Shown piece by piece: positions 36,998-48,207 of a stretch of DNA of 64,000 bases (within the stretch, counting starts at the first letter, position 1; each line of letters begins with the position of its first letter). Below the pieces are notes generated by a model that was given only the letters and a program-made list of their open reading frames with translations, ran no database searches and had not been told where the DNA came from. Both the position numbers and the translations under genes were made by a program. The DNA is from Xanthostigma xanthostigma (lineage: Eukaryota; Arthropoda; Insecta; Raphidioptera; Raphidiidae): NCBI GenBank assembly GCA_963575645.1, contig OY754469.1:23206001-23270000 (forward strand), in the 5' to 3' direction.

Positions 36998-37772
36998 CAA
37001 TAAACTAGCGGTATGTGCTCTATTATCGCTTTGAGCATCAGAGCTGACTTTAGTTCATACAAGAAGTTATATCAATGTTAATTTCACACGAAATCCATTC
37101 AAATTGTAGCTTTTTGGAAAGGGGACATACTATTCAATGAAACAGATCCATTTTTAGATCGATTCGAGTTCATAATTACTATTGAAATTGTTATTGAAAA
37201 TCTCGAACAGCAGTTGTCGGTTAATCTGTACATGTATGTGCGTACGTCCGTCCGAGCTCTACAGATCGCAATTTCGGTCGTATCGCCTTGGTTTGTATTT
37301 TATTCACTTTGTTTACTCTCAGATCAGAATCCTATTGAAATTCACTGTAATTTATTCAGCAGTTTAATTTTTATAAACTGTTTTAGTTGTTAATTTTTTT
37401 GACAGTTAAGTAATAGTTAAAAAAAACAGTATAATTATTATAGTAAATTACTGTAGAATAAGTGCTATATTTCTTTTACCACGATATAAGCGACAAAGGG
37501 TCAGGTGTGCCATGGCACTGTGGATAAAGCCTTCGCCTGGTAGACTGAGTCCCGGGCTCGATTCCTGCCGACATCATTAAATTTTGTTTTTTTTCTGTTT
37601 CATTTTATTCCACTTGATATTTATATATTATATGTATTTCTCATATATTTTTAATTTTTTTTTTCAATTTTATTTTGTTTACTACTTAATTCTTTTTTAA
37701 TTTTTTCAGTTTTTTTAGTTTTCATTATACAGTGGAAAACTTGAGGGATGTCCACTTTTGGTTTTGCCAACT
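36998..37772 (+). repeat. Repeat family B, copy 2
   Basis: This is collinear with 19531-20395, including the tRNA-like module, T-rich tract and the 'cagtggaaaacttgaggg' end. It lacks the (GTAC)n expansion and the left half of the leading hairpin. No protein is encoded; the 61-codon frame at 37182 matches a similar chance frame in copy 1. Confidence 0.75.
37505..37575 (+). other. tRNA-like module, divergent from that of family B copy 1
   Basis: A-box-like TGGCACTGTGG (37513-37523, one mismatch) and B-box-like GGCTCGATTCC (37555-37565, one mismatch) are correctly ordered. The segment between the boxes ('cttcgcctggtagactgagt') is unlike that of copy 1, although the flanking family B sequence is alike. 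It ends 'gacatcatt' before a T-rich tract. Confidence 0.6.
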
Positions 37773-38443
37773 ATTTGATAATAGGTACCTATGTCTAAAC
37801 TATTTTAACACCACAAGTAGCGCGCGACGTTAGTGTTGCTTGTTGCCAATGTTAGATCAGAATTGCACTTGTTTGAAATATTATAGTGTTCTCTGTTTAA
37901 AAATATATATATTTTATCCTATACGCCCTGTTTCCAAACCCAGTTATTATTTCGAACCGACTTTAAAAACAAGTTATCAATTAGAAGTGCATATTATGTC
38001 GTTATTACTGCAGTATCAGTAAAAACGATCGACAATGGTTTACAGTATACGAACAATATTTGGCCAATCAAACCCAATTTATCAATAAAATAAGAACATT
38101 TGTAGGATTGCGGACACAAATATTATATTTATTTAAGACGACGTTTCGTCTTTAGATTTAGATTTTTTCAAGTACATACAGAAAGTTAAATAACAATAAT
38201 AATTGTTATTTAAATAATTATAATATTTTCTTATTATTATCACGATGGACACGATATCTAATAACAATTTATCAATATACAAAAGTGCACCTTTTCGGAG
38301 ATATACAGACCTTTCAAGTTGGTGTATTCATTTTTTTAGTGTTCCATGCAAAACTAAACACTTGTGGAATCATTTCGGTGTCCGTCCGTCTGTCAAAGGC
38401 GATTTTCTCTGAAACTGTTTGATATAAAAATTTGGAATTAGGC

Positions 38444-38507
38444 ACTCTTTATACTTCACGTCCGTATTTGAGCCACTACTCAAATACGGACGTGAAGTAT
38501 AAAGAGT
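38444..38507. repeat. Perfect 29-bp stem, 6-nt loop hairpin
   Basis: The arms 38444-38472 and 38479-38507 are exact reverse complements; the loop is CCACTA. It lies inside a copy of a 'ccgtccgtctgtc' repeat. Size and shape are within the range of an animal precursor microRNA, though perfect pairing is unusual for one. Confidence 0.85.
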
Positions 38508-38859
38508 TCAATTTTGATTCTGGGGGTTAATTTCAGAAGGTAAAAAGAAATAAAAAAAATAAGGACACCGTGTGGGGTGCCTATTAAAAGTTTAATGATA
38601 TACGAATTCAACAATATAATAATAATGATGTATTCTTTTCCTCGATTTTAAACATTTTTCCGAAAAAGCGCTTCAAAATTGCTACTATCTAAGAAAATCA
38701 CGAACATTGAGATATACGTGTAGATTGAACAAAAATTATCAGGATTGAAACCTTTTGGTGCAATCAATTGTTTAATTAACCTTATATTTTCAAATAATTA
38801 TTAATGAATACACGTCAATTTGGTATATAGTACTTTCAAGCGCTATGTACAAATTATAG

Positions 38860-38935
38860 ATTAGCTCTGTGGTAGATCTAATGCTTCATAGCCGCAGGAC
38901 GTGGGTGCGAGCTCAGCGTTGGTCCAAAATATATT
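38860..38935 (+). other. Degenerate tRNA-like module
   Basis: 'tagctctgtggtaga' resembles an A box (one mismatch) and 'gggtgcgagctcagc' a decayed B box, followed by a T-rich run. It appears older than the other three modules. Confidence 0.4.
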
Positions 38936-40329
38936 TTCGTTTTTTTTTTAATCCTAATAAAAACAAAAAAAATATAATTATCAGGATTAAAAAACTCAGA
39001 CGCAATCAACTGTTATACACAATTTAATTGTTTATTTCTTTAGAACTGCAGAACCAAAATTTGGCTATAGAACATACAAGTGAGGAGTTATAACAGCACG
39101 GAACATCAATTGTGCAGGTGCAGCTTTATATGAGCTGAACCGTTTTAGGACAGGAGATTTATTTTGGAATTTATTATTATTATGGTCATGAAAAGCTATA
39201 GGTAATCCTATAAAATAAAAAAATAAATACTAGGAATAGAAATGGTTTTCTAATTATTATTTATACGTAGAACATAGCTGTGTTCTATTTAATTTATTTA
39301 AATTTTAAAGTCATACCTTATACTTCATAATGTAATATAAGCGACACAGTTTTTACGCAGAGGACGGGTATGCTTTACATTGTTTTATTGCATTGCCGCT
39401 ATAACGATAACTAACTAATATTTTGATATCTTAGTATAGATAACTGAATGCCCTCGAAATGCTAAAAGTGTAAAATGCAGTGACGAAATACTTTAAATCC
39501 AAGCCTGTATTATGTATTGAATAAAATATAATCGTATATAACGACTTTCTAAAAAAATCTGCTCGAATTTTTCCATAGTACAGCTTCGTATTAAACACTG
39601 CAAAACAATAGTATAATCAGGTATGGCATACCTATTCGGTCATACATCTTGCTATTAAATTGTGTCTCATTTAGCTCCAATAGTACTGAGCGAGCAAGGG
39701 GAGTTTTGTTTTAAGTCGACCATTTGAATTTAGGTCTGTTTCATTTTAATCTATTCAAAATTTTAATCGAAACTTGTCTTTGAATCTCAGCTAAATGGCA
39801 AGATATTCTAATTGGTAATACATTGGTAATACTGTCACGGCACTTCCGTTGAGGTTTTTCAAAAGCTTATAATCTTTAACACTTATAAAATATTTTTTTT
39901 CAATTCTTTTAACAACAATTGAAATAATAAGTTTTCAAAGCAAGATTTGCAACACTGAGTTTCCACTAAAAGGTTTTATTACCCTCTAATTGGTAAATTT
40001 GAATGTTAGTTTGTCTAGTTTTTACGAGTTGGTCTACAAAATTCGAGCAAGTTAAAATCCCGCAAGTTAAAAATGTAGAGGGTCGAGATCTTCCGCTTAC
40101 AATTCAGAATAACAGATAGCTATTCAGAATGATTCATTACTTCAACAGAAAAATAAGCACAAGCTTATTCGAGTTATCTTCTTGTTGTTGACTACTAGAT
40201 TTCAAGATTTTTCGTGATACAAAGAATTTTTACAGACAACTAATATCGTGTTAGTTTTTCATTCTATATCAGACATCACCAAATCTTTTTAATTATTTAT
40301 CACTCAAGCAGCCTTAACAAATCATTTCA

Positions 40330-40619
40330 ATTAACAGAAAATTGTGCTTCCATTTCCTACTGAACTACACCAAACCGACGAAGAAAAATACCCCGGAGTG
40401 CACCTTCATCGACGTCTGACATGGCGAAACCATATTTTGGCCAAGCGAAAACAACTGGCAATGAAAAGAAAAGAAATGTGGTGGCATATTAGTAGGAAAT
40501 CTCAATTGACAATTGAAAATAAGCTACTGCTTTATAAAGTCATCCTAAAATCAATATTTTTTTTGCCACAGGAGGGAGAACTTTTTATAGGCACCAAGAA
40601 GAAAAAAGCACCTTGGTAG
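40330..40619 (+). pseudogene. Jockey-like LINE reverse transcriptase fragment
   Basis: The frame reads EEKYPGVHLHRRLTWRNHI and later IENKLLLYKVILKSI, matching the C-terminal (thumb) part of Jockey-clade non-LTR reverse transcriptases, where KYLGVHLDRRLTW and NKLLLYKAILKPI are the usual forms. The catalytic FADD region is upstream of the break and absent. The tail degenerates after LPQEGEL. It is a 5'-truncated, broken insertion with no sign of function. Confidence 0.8.
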
Positions 40620-40769
40620 TGTGAGATTCTTTGGAGGATCTCCGCCCTGTGCCCCATCACGGTATCGCTAGGCTTGTCATCATGATAGGCGGCATCTCCC
40701 AGTTAGCAATGAACTTTCTGCCTCATTATTTGTGTAATGTTGCCCTGGATCTCCAGTGTGAGTGCAATT

Positions 40770-41200
40770 TCTAAATGTTTTTAGTCCATCTATGGCATTT
40801 AAGTATGGGTTCTGCTGTGTCCTTCTCCGTCATGTAGTATTTGCAGATGTTGTCTGTTTTCCCTATCCTTTTTAGGTAACTACCGAAACATCCATGTCCT
40901 GCTAAAAACTGCGCTGTATACTGATTGATTTGCGTGGCTCCTTTCTCTACCCAGTTTTTAACGTCAGGGATCGGTATTTTTGTCCAGGTGTCTAGTGTTG
41001 TCGTTTTACACCTAAGTTGCCATCTATCGTACAGTATCTGGTTTCCGGTCCTCTTATGTGTTTTTCACATCTTTCCTGCACCAGCAGATCAATGGCGGGA
41101 ACTCCCACCACAATCAGTAGTGCCTCCGTTGACACTGTTCTGTATGCCACAATCACTCTAATAACAGCTTTTCTTTGGCTTATCATCAATATGGACGCAT
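40770..41200 (-). pseudogene. R1-like LINE ORF2 C-terminal fragment
   Basis: On the minus strand, AVIRVIVAYRTVSTEAL and IVVGVPAIDLLVQER match the region after the reverse transcriptase of R1-type LINEs, followed in a shifted frame by QYTAQFLAGHGCFGSYLKR and EKDTAEPILKCHRW, corresponding to the C-terminal zinc-knuckle-like part. Several stops and frameshifts interrupt it. It faces the Jockey fragment, its end lying about 150 bp from that fragment. Confidence 0.75.
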
Positions 41201-41852
41201 GAAATTCAATTATGGGGTACAGCTAGTAAGTCAAGTGTTTTTTTTTTTTTTGCCGATAGGGGAAAAATCTTATAAAGACATCACCCAATAGTGTGATAGT
41301 GTGGGATTCCCACCCACTAAAAAAACCCTATCTCTTCACAATCCATTTCGGAACTGCTGTTAAGCATCGCATCAAAATGGCTGCTGTCTATACTCTCATC
41401 CTTCCATCATTATCTCTCTTTCGTCCTTCTCCTTCTTACTCATGATATTTTTTATTAGCTCTTTCGTTATCCTCCACGCCTGTTTATTAAGTCAAGTGTA
41501 GCTACAATTCAGCGGTTTCAGTGAACCACACTGCGCATGATAGTAGACGCATGTTACGCGACCAACAACATCCTTTACCCTTCACCGCGGCCTAATGACG
41601 AAGAAATTAGATGCCTCGGCACCAGATACCAAGATAGACTGCAGAACCATCCCAATCAGCTTGCCATTTTTTATATAATAGCATCATAATACGAGGGTTA
41701 AGAAGATATGCACTCGACTTACCAGACATAGTTTAATCAAGTGAAGTGCGTTGAGTGCCGCCATTGGGCGACATCTCACTCTTGCCATTAGTCCATCTTC
41801 GTATTAGTTTATAGTCTGCATAGACTAGGTATGGTCCCAATTATATTGGATT
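41201..41852. other. Degenerate repeat DNA
   Basis: A T run at 41238-41251 followed by 'gccgataggggaaaaatc' may be part of a LINE untranslated region. No frame is supported. Confidence 0.3.
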
Positions 41853-42065
41853 ACAATTTTTCAACAAATTAACACCTGAGGTAAGAGACTTGCCCATAGC
41901 AAAATTCAAAAAAACCATAAAAGGGTTCTTAAAAAATCTTGTTTTTATAACTATAAGGACTTTCTAAATAATGATATATTTATGTATCACTGACCTGTAT
42001 CTTGACCATTTTGGTGTAACTGATACAAATAAACATTTATTTTATTTATTATTTATTTTACTGAT
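41853..42065 (+). pseudogene. LINE 3' end (C-terminal tail of RT protein and ATTT tail)
   Basis: The frame reads FNKLTPEVRDLPIAKFKKTI and then GFLKNL, matching the N-x-LP-x-x-IR ... FK-x-x-L motif that closes many Jockey/CR1-like ORF2 proteins. It is followed by an ATTT-rich end ('aaataaacatttattttatt'), as is usual for LINE 3' termini. Only the last 40 or so codons survive. Confidence 0.6.
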
Positions 42066-42491
42066 TACTAACAGGATTCAAATTATAAAAAAAATCACTG
42101 ACATGAATGAAACACAGTGTACTTGTTACACTTCGACTTTTTATGATGTAACATAGTTTTTATAGTTATGATTTGTTATTAGAATAATGACGCCACTCTA
42201 GTCCACACACTTATGATAATATGTACACCGGAACGTGTTATCCGGACAGAGAAAGGCCGGTTAGACCGGCGCGGAGGAAATTAAATTACTCTGAAACACT
42301 GATGCATACAAGTGAAACAAACAAAATCTTAGTGATATCTAAAAAATGCATCGACAAAGTAGCATAAGAAAACCGGAAACCGAATATTTATCGACAATAA
42401 GAACTGATAATGGAATGTTAAAGGATTAATATAATTGGATTAAATGAAAACGTTCCTGTTATAACTCAGCAATTCTTACTTAGTTTATATG

Positions 42492-43476
42492 TATACTGAG
42501 TGGTTTAAAAGTCCCGGAAAGGCATAATATCTCTTATCGGGTAAGCCAGACTAAAAATGTTAAAATGTTTTTTTTAATAACTTTTTCCTGTCAATCGAAT
42601 GGCACAATTAGATTTTGGACCAGAGGACTCTAAAAGGGTTTCATGGTGCCCAACTTTAAAATTTTAAATGTGAACCATATTTTTTTATTTCATATTCGGA
42701 TTCTGCGGAAAATTTTACAAACGAATACGTCTTAGTATTTTTTAATTCTTGGGTCCTATGTAGAATCCTTAAAAAACCTAAAAATAGACCCTGTACAATA
42801 AACATCTAAATTTGAAATGGTTGACTTTTATCTAAAATATTCGTTATGACGAGAAATTTCACTAATCGATACTTCATAGGTGCCTAAAGTTTGATTTTGA
42901 ACCTTAAGGCCCTTTTGTGGGGTTCCTAAAAAGATCTAAAATTGTCCAGAGTTGAATAAATCTTCATTTGAATTCAGTTACTTAATATTATCTAAAATAC
43001 TTTTTTCGGGATGAAATTTTAAAAATTAATATTAGGGCACAATTTATAACTTTGTAAAATTTCATCTCGAAAAAAAGTATTTGGGTTAATATTAAGTAAC
43101 AGTATTTTAATTAAGATTTATTCAACTCTGAACCCGTCTAGACTTTTAAGGGGCCCCACAAAAGGACCTTAAGGTTTAAAATCAAGCTTTACAGACCAAT
43201 GAAGTATTTATTAGTGATTAGGAGCTCTAGATAGGACTCGAGGGTTAAAAGAATACATAGACGTATTCATATCTAAAATTATCCGCAGAATCCGAATATG
43301 AAATAAAAAAGATGGTTCCCATTTAAAATTTCGAAGCTGGGCCCTACAGGACCCTTTTAGGGTCCTCGGGCCAGAATATAATTGTGACGTTCAATGGACA
43401 GGAAAAAGTTATTAAGAAAACCATTTTAACATTTTTTGTCCGGCTTACCCGATAAGACTTTTGAAACATTCTGTAT
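42492..43476. mobile_element. 985-bp fold-back element
   Basis: The ends TACTGAGTGGTTTAAAAGTC and (reverse) TACAGAATGTTTCAAAAGTC match. The whole of each half is the near reverse complement of the other: for example 'atattcggattctgcggaaa' against 'cgcagaatccgaatat', and 'cttaaggcccttttgtgggg' against 'ccccacaaaaggaccttaag'. The centre is near 43010. Arms are about 85-90% alike by eye. No transposase. Confidence 0.8.
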
Positions 43477-44052
43477 ATCGTAAGTAGTGTACCTAATGAT
43501 AAGTATTACGTAGAAGAAATAACGCTCTTCAATTTTTGTTTAAAACACTTTTTTGTATAGCCAACTTTTTTGGAATTTTTCGTTCAAAATTATTTTTTTT
43601 AACATTCGACAGTAAAAATGGGAAATACACTTTTCTTGGTTGACATCGGAATTCCCTAAGCATGAACCTGAAGAGAAACCGCGTTAATTTATTTTTGCAT
43701 GCGTAATGTTGACTACGTTCTGCAACAGTAGGTTGATATTGCAAATTAATTATTATTGACGTTCGGCGGCGTCATTCGCAAAGACGTAATTGGTTAGAGG
43801 AATTGTTTTAGGTTAAGTTGAGTTTGCTAAACAAAGTTGACTTACCTATTCGTTCTGTTTAATGTAGAAACTTGATTAATTTCTTTGGGTAAGATTCGTA
43901 ATTTTATAATATTTCGTCTAAAATTTCCTGGAGTACACATACATCTTGTAGAGGTATTTTTAAAGAATATAAAATTTTAACATTACCATACTTTTACAAT
44001 CTGCCTCTGCTTTCTTCGTACGCACATAGATATTTTAAATATTTCTGATTTG
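43477..44052. other. No gene recognised
   Basis: A 71-codon frame at 43529-43744 (-) has no family I recognise. The 'gacgttcggcggcgtcattc' patch at 43759 is GC-richer but non-coding as far as I can tell. Confidence 0.35.
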
Positions 44053-44310
44053 AGCTGTACCAGAAAACATCAGTATGAATATCTTAAGTATTCCTTAACT
44101 TTGTTTGATGGTAGCTGCAGATATATGTGTACAAGAATTTTTAACAACCTTCCAAGATCTATAAGATCAATAAAATTGTTTTCTTCTTTTAAAAGAACAG
44201 TGTTGACTTTTTTGACTGATGCGGAATTTTATTCGAGGGAATATTTTATACTGTTTTATATATTCTATTGTAATATTGACTTGTTACATACCTGTCACTG
44301 TAATGAATAA
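44053..44310 (+). pseudogene. LINE ORF2 C-terminal fragment
   Basis: The frame contains CTRIFNNLPRSIRSIKLFSS and FKRTVLTFLTDAEFYSREYF, the same 'NLP..IR.I....FK..L..L....FYS..EF' tail seen in Jockey/CR1-like LINE proteins. It ends 'taatgaataaatatctatct' with an ATCT-type repeat tail. The frame is open for 86 codons but is only the protein's last part, so it is a truncated insertion. Confidence 0.6.
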
Positions 44311-44960
44311 ATATCTATCTAACTATATCTATATCCCACTTAAAATATGTTTACAAATTATAACGATATACCTACATATTAATACTTAATGTATAAATGT
44401 CTAACCAATGTTATAGTTTAAGTGGCGGACCTAAGAAATGGTTTCGACTTTACAAAAGATAAAAATTTCGGAAAAAATAGTAGGTACATATAGTGACTTC
44501 AATCTGACGGCGGAAAATAACATTTCCGTTTTTCGTTAGATGTAGTTACTAGTCCCATAGAGGTAAAGCTTTAATTTATATTAATTTAAATGTCGGTAAC
44601 CGCTTTTTAGGAATATCTATGTATAACTAGTCAATAAAAATAAAATTGTCGACCAATTTTTTCAGACTATATATTGACAAAAATATAATTATAAATCAAT
44701 ATTACAAAATATGACGTTTCGATCTGGATTTAGATCTTCTTCAGAAATAATCTAAAAACATAAAAAATAAATTAGTTTAATCTACTTATTTTATAATAGA
44801 ATGCAGAAGTAAATTAACTATCGAAAATTAGGAAAAATTAATAACAACCAATTTTTAATAAGTAGTCATGGATATCAAAATACCTAAAAAGAAAGAAAAA
44901 GTTTATTAAAAAACAAAATATTATTTCAAAATAATATCATGTATATTACTTATAGCCCAA
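44311..44960. other. Intergenic DNA with a Penelope-like terminal motif
   Basis: 'gacgtttcgatctggattta' followed by 'gatcttcttcag' at 44713-44745 recalls the terminal region of Penelope-like elements. Otherwise nothing is recognised. Confidence 0.35.
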
Positions 44961-46025
44961 GATCCCAGAGGCGCCAGACACAACTTATTTTTAAATAAAT
45001 GAAACCTTATGTTTTGAGTAGTGTTTTATGTACTTAGAACGCTTGGCGTACCTCCATCATTGAGTCTGTGACAAATGTACAGGTACCAGGTGACAAAGGT
45101 GACAAAAAATAAGGGTAACTTTACTTAAATTTAAATGGCTGATATTTATATAATATGTTTTGTAAAATATCACTATAAATTAGTATCCAGTATCGCCAGA
45201 CACCTTCCGATGACCACAACTTGTGACAGACGCTTTAAAGCTGACAGAAAAATGAATGAACTTTACTTATTTTTAAATGCTTGATTTTTATATATGTTAT
45301 TCAGACAACTATTACAAAATTACATTTCGACAGCCAGACAAATTGGAATGACCAAACACCCCCCCAGACGTAAAAAATAGGTCAGCCATGTGCGCACAAC
45401 GCATACTGTATTTCAGATATATTTTTTCTTTTGTTGCTCATTCGCAAGGGTCTTCGATGGAGACCTTAACCCTGAATTTGCGCATTCTCCAAATTGCCCC
45501 GTCCACCGCCATCTTGGATTTTGTTTTTTTTCTTCAATTGCTCATATCTCGCGTTCTAATAATCCCACAGCAATCGTTCTGGGCTCGTTGGACTCGTTAG
45601 GATTTACTCTTTAATTGAATGTCTATCAAGTAAAACTCTCCAATGTACTGGAAAAAAGTTATTAGCGTCCAAAGTTATAAGTTCTTTGCCAAAAGTTCTT
45701 GCGCCCAGTTTTTCCGCGCGCATCTCTTTCCAGTGCATCTGACACCCACACCGACAGTTTACTATTTAAAGTAGACCCAATTTCCAGTATTTAAAAAAAA
45801 AATTCATCCCGATCGGTTGATCCCTCGCCCACCAATCCACGCTCGAAGTTGCGCTATTCATTTCGTGCTATTTTGAAGCCTCTAATACTCGCGCTTCGCG
45901 TTGCATTTCTCGCTTTTGTAACTAATATAATGCAAATTAATTAAGACCAATGACGTATTCATTAAATCTGTGCTAAGAAAACGTCTTTTACATAAATTTT
46001 TACTTAAATTTATAACTCAGATCAA

Positions 46026-46859
46026 TAGTGGTGTGTTGTGAGTCGGACGAACATGTAAATATTTTGAGCCGAAACGGGATAACCCCCCCCCCCCCCTATT
46101 ATCGAGGATGCGAAACACGGTGGTGAAAATTTCAGTTTAGGGTTAAGCAACTCTCCAAAACGGCCAAAAACCACCTTCAAATAAAATAAAATTAAATGTT
46201 TATTTTAAACAATTCATTTCTTCGAAAAAAAATTAATTTCCCCAAGTAGGTATATATTTATTTCCTTCAATAAATCATTACTAATTATAATCTTAATTAT
46301 ATGATTCATCGTCTTTGAATGAAGATCCGAAGTTATTGAATCGAAGACGGTTAGTATTTTGCTCCAAAACGCATACATAAAGCTCTCGCGCTCATACTAA
46401 CAGCTGACTATTTTTTACGTCTGAGGGGATGTTTGGTCATTCCAATTTGTCTGGCTGTTAAATTATAATTTTGTAATAGTTGTCTCAATAACATAATATA
46501 TAAAAATCAAGCATTTAAAAATAAGTAAAGTTCATTCATTTTTCTGTCAGCTTTAAAGCGTCTGTCACAAGTTGTGGTCATCGGAAGGTGTCTGGCGATA
46601 CTGGATACTAATTTATAGTGATATTTTACAAAACATATATAAATATCAGCCATTTAAATTTAAGTAAAGTTACCCTTATTTTTAGTCACCTTTGTGGAAA
46701 GGGAATAACGTAATGCGCGTTTAACTCCGTTTGAGGGTGGTTTTTGGCCGTTTTGGAGGGTTGCTTAACCCTAAACTGAAATTTTCACCACCGTGTTTCG
46801 CATCCTCGATAATAGGGGGGGGGGGGGTAATCCCGTTTCGGCTCAACAACACACCACTA
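46026..46859. mobile_element. Family C-related fold-back (copy 3) at the palindrome centre
   Basis: Ends TAGTGGTGTGTTGTGAGTCGG and (reverse) TAGTGGTGTGTTGTTGAGCC resemble family C termini, with 'ggccaaaaaccacc' in each arm and long C/G homopolymers (46083-46096 and about 46816-46827). The middle holds foreign sequence, including an arm copy at 46425-46700. Confidence 0.65.
46425..46700. repeat. Third copy of the palindrome arm
   Basis: 'ggtcattccaatttgtctgg' through 'gttacccttattttt' repeats sequence at 47520-47770 in the same direction, with small differences ('aacataatatataa' against 'aacatatataa'). It lies inside the spacer of the palindrome. Confidence 0.8.
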
Positions 46860-48060
46860 TTGATCTGAGTTATAAATTTAAGTAAAAAATTATGTAAAAG
46901 GCGTTTTCTTAGCACAGATTTAATGAATACGTCATTAATTAATTTGAATTATATTAGTTACAAAAGCGAGAAATACAGCGCGAAGCGCGAGTATTAGAGG
47001 CTTCAAAATAGCACGAAATGAATAGCGCAACTTCGAGCGTGGATTGGTGGGCGAGGGATCAACCGATCGGGATAAATTTTTCTTTTAAATACTGGAAATT
47101 GGGTCTACTTTAAATAGTAAACTGTCGGTGTGGGTGTCAGATGCACTGGAAAGAGATGCGCGCGGAAAAACTGGGCGCAAGAACTTTTGGCAAAGAACTT
47201 ATAACTTTGGACGCTAATAACTTTTTTCCAGTACATTGGAGAGTTTTACTTGATAGACATTCAATTAAAGAGTAAATCCTAACGAGTCCGACGAGCCCAG
47301 AACGATTGCTGTGGGATTATTAGAACGCGAGATATGAGCAATTGAAGAAAAAAAACAAAATCCAAGATGGCGGTGGACGGGGCAATTTGGAGAATGCGCA
47401 AATTCAGGGTTAAGGTCTCCATCGAAGACCCTTGCGAATGAGCAACAAAAGAAAAAATATATCTGAAATACAGTATGCGTTGTGCGCACATGGCTGACCT
47501 ATTTTTTACGTCTGGGGGGGTGTTTGGTCATTCCAATTTGTCTGGCTGTCGAAATGTAATTTTGTAATAGTTGTCTGAATAACATATATAAAAATCAAGC
47601 ATTTAAAAATAAGTAAAGTTCATTCATTTTTTTGTCAGCTTTAAAGCGTCTGTCACAAGTTGTGGTCATCGGAAGGTGTCTGGCGATACTGGATACTAAT
47701 TTATAGTGATATTTTACAAAACATATATAAATATCAGCCATTTAAATTTAAGTAAAGTTACCCTTATTTTTTGTCACCTTTGTCACCTGGTACCTGTACA
47801 TTTGTCACAGACTCAATGATGGAGGTACGCGAAACGTTCTAAGTACATAAAACACTACTCAATACGTAAGGTTTCATTTATTTAAAAATAGGTTATGTCT
47901 GGCGGCTCTGGGATCTTACTCTATTAAATTTTAGAGAATTTTTATTAGATTTTATAATATAACCATAGATAAACGTATTATAGGAAGATAAATATCCTAG
48001 TTAACCAAAATAAGACCACTTATGATGCTCGCCGCTAGGTGGCCACCTATTGACGAGCAT

Positions 48061-48207
48061 ATCGGGTATTTAGTTATTACAATACTGATATATTTATATT
48101 TTTTATTGACGTGAAAATTCTACATCTTTTTTTTTCTACAGCTTTTTTATTATTTTTATTTACTTCGCAACCAACTGTGTATCCAAGCTTATTTATATAT
48201 TACACAG
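48061..48207 (-). repeat. 3' LTR, truncated (147 bp)
   Basis: It is identical by eye to 52180-52326 of the 5' LTR, but the first roughly 30 bp in element orientation are replaced by pol sequence. The pol stop codon falls inside this LTR. An AATAAA lies at 48102-48107. Confidence 0.85.

Larger units (their letters stand above)
37773..40329. other. Intergenic DNA with repeat fragments
   Basis: 'cgacgtttcgtctttagatt' near 38139 recalls the terminal region of Penelope-like elements. 38330-38590 resembles a widespread insect repeat ('cggtgtccgtccgtctgtca'). The rest is AT-rich with no recognised frame. Confidence 0.35.
44961..47922. repeat. Nested palindrome of about 3 kb
   Basis: Ends AGATCCCAGAGGCGCCAGAC and (reverse) AGATCCCAGAGCCGCCAGAC match. 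The arms 44961-46200 and 46720-47922 are nearly identical reverse complements, so the frames of 70 and 74 codons at 45388-45614 appear again on the other strand at 47265-47491 with one residue changed. The arms also include the terminal parts of a family C element. The spacer contains a third partial copy of the arm. Confidence 0.85.

Noticed and set aside
45388-45614. Two overlapping frames (70 and 74 codons) repeated at 47265-47491
   Set aside because: They mirror each other because they lie in the arms of a palindrome; no domain, and both frames are open on the same DNA.
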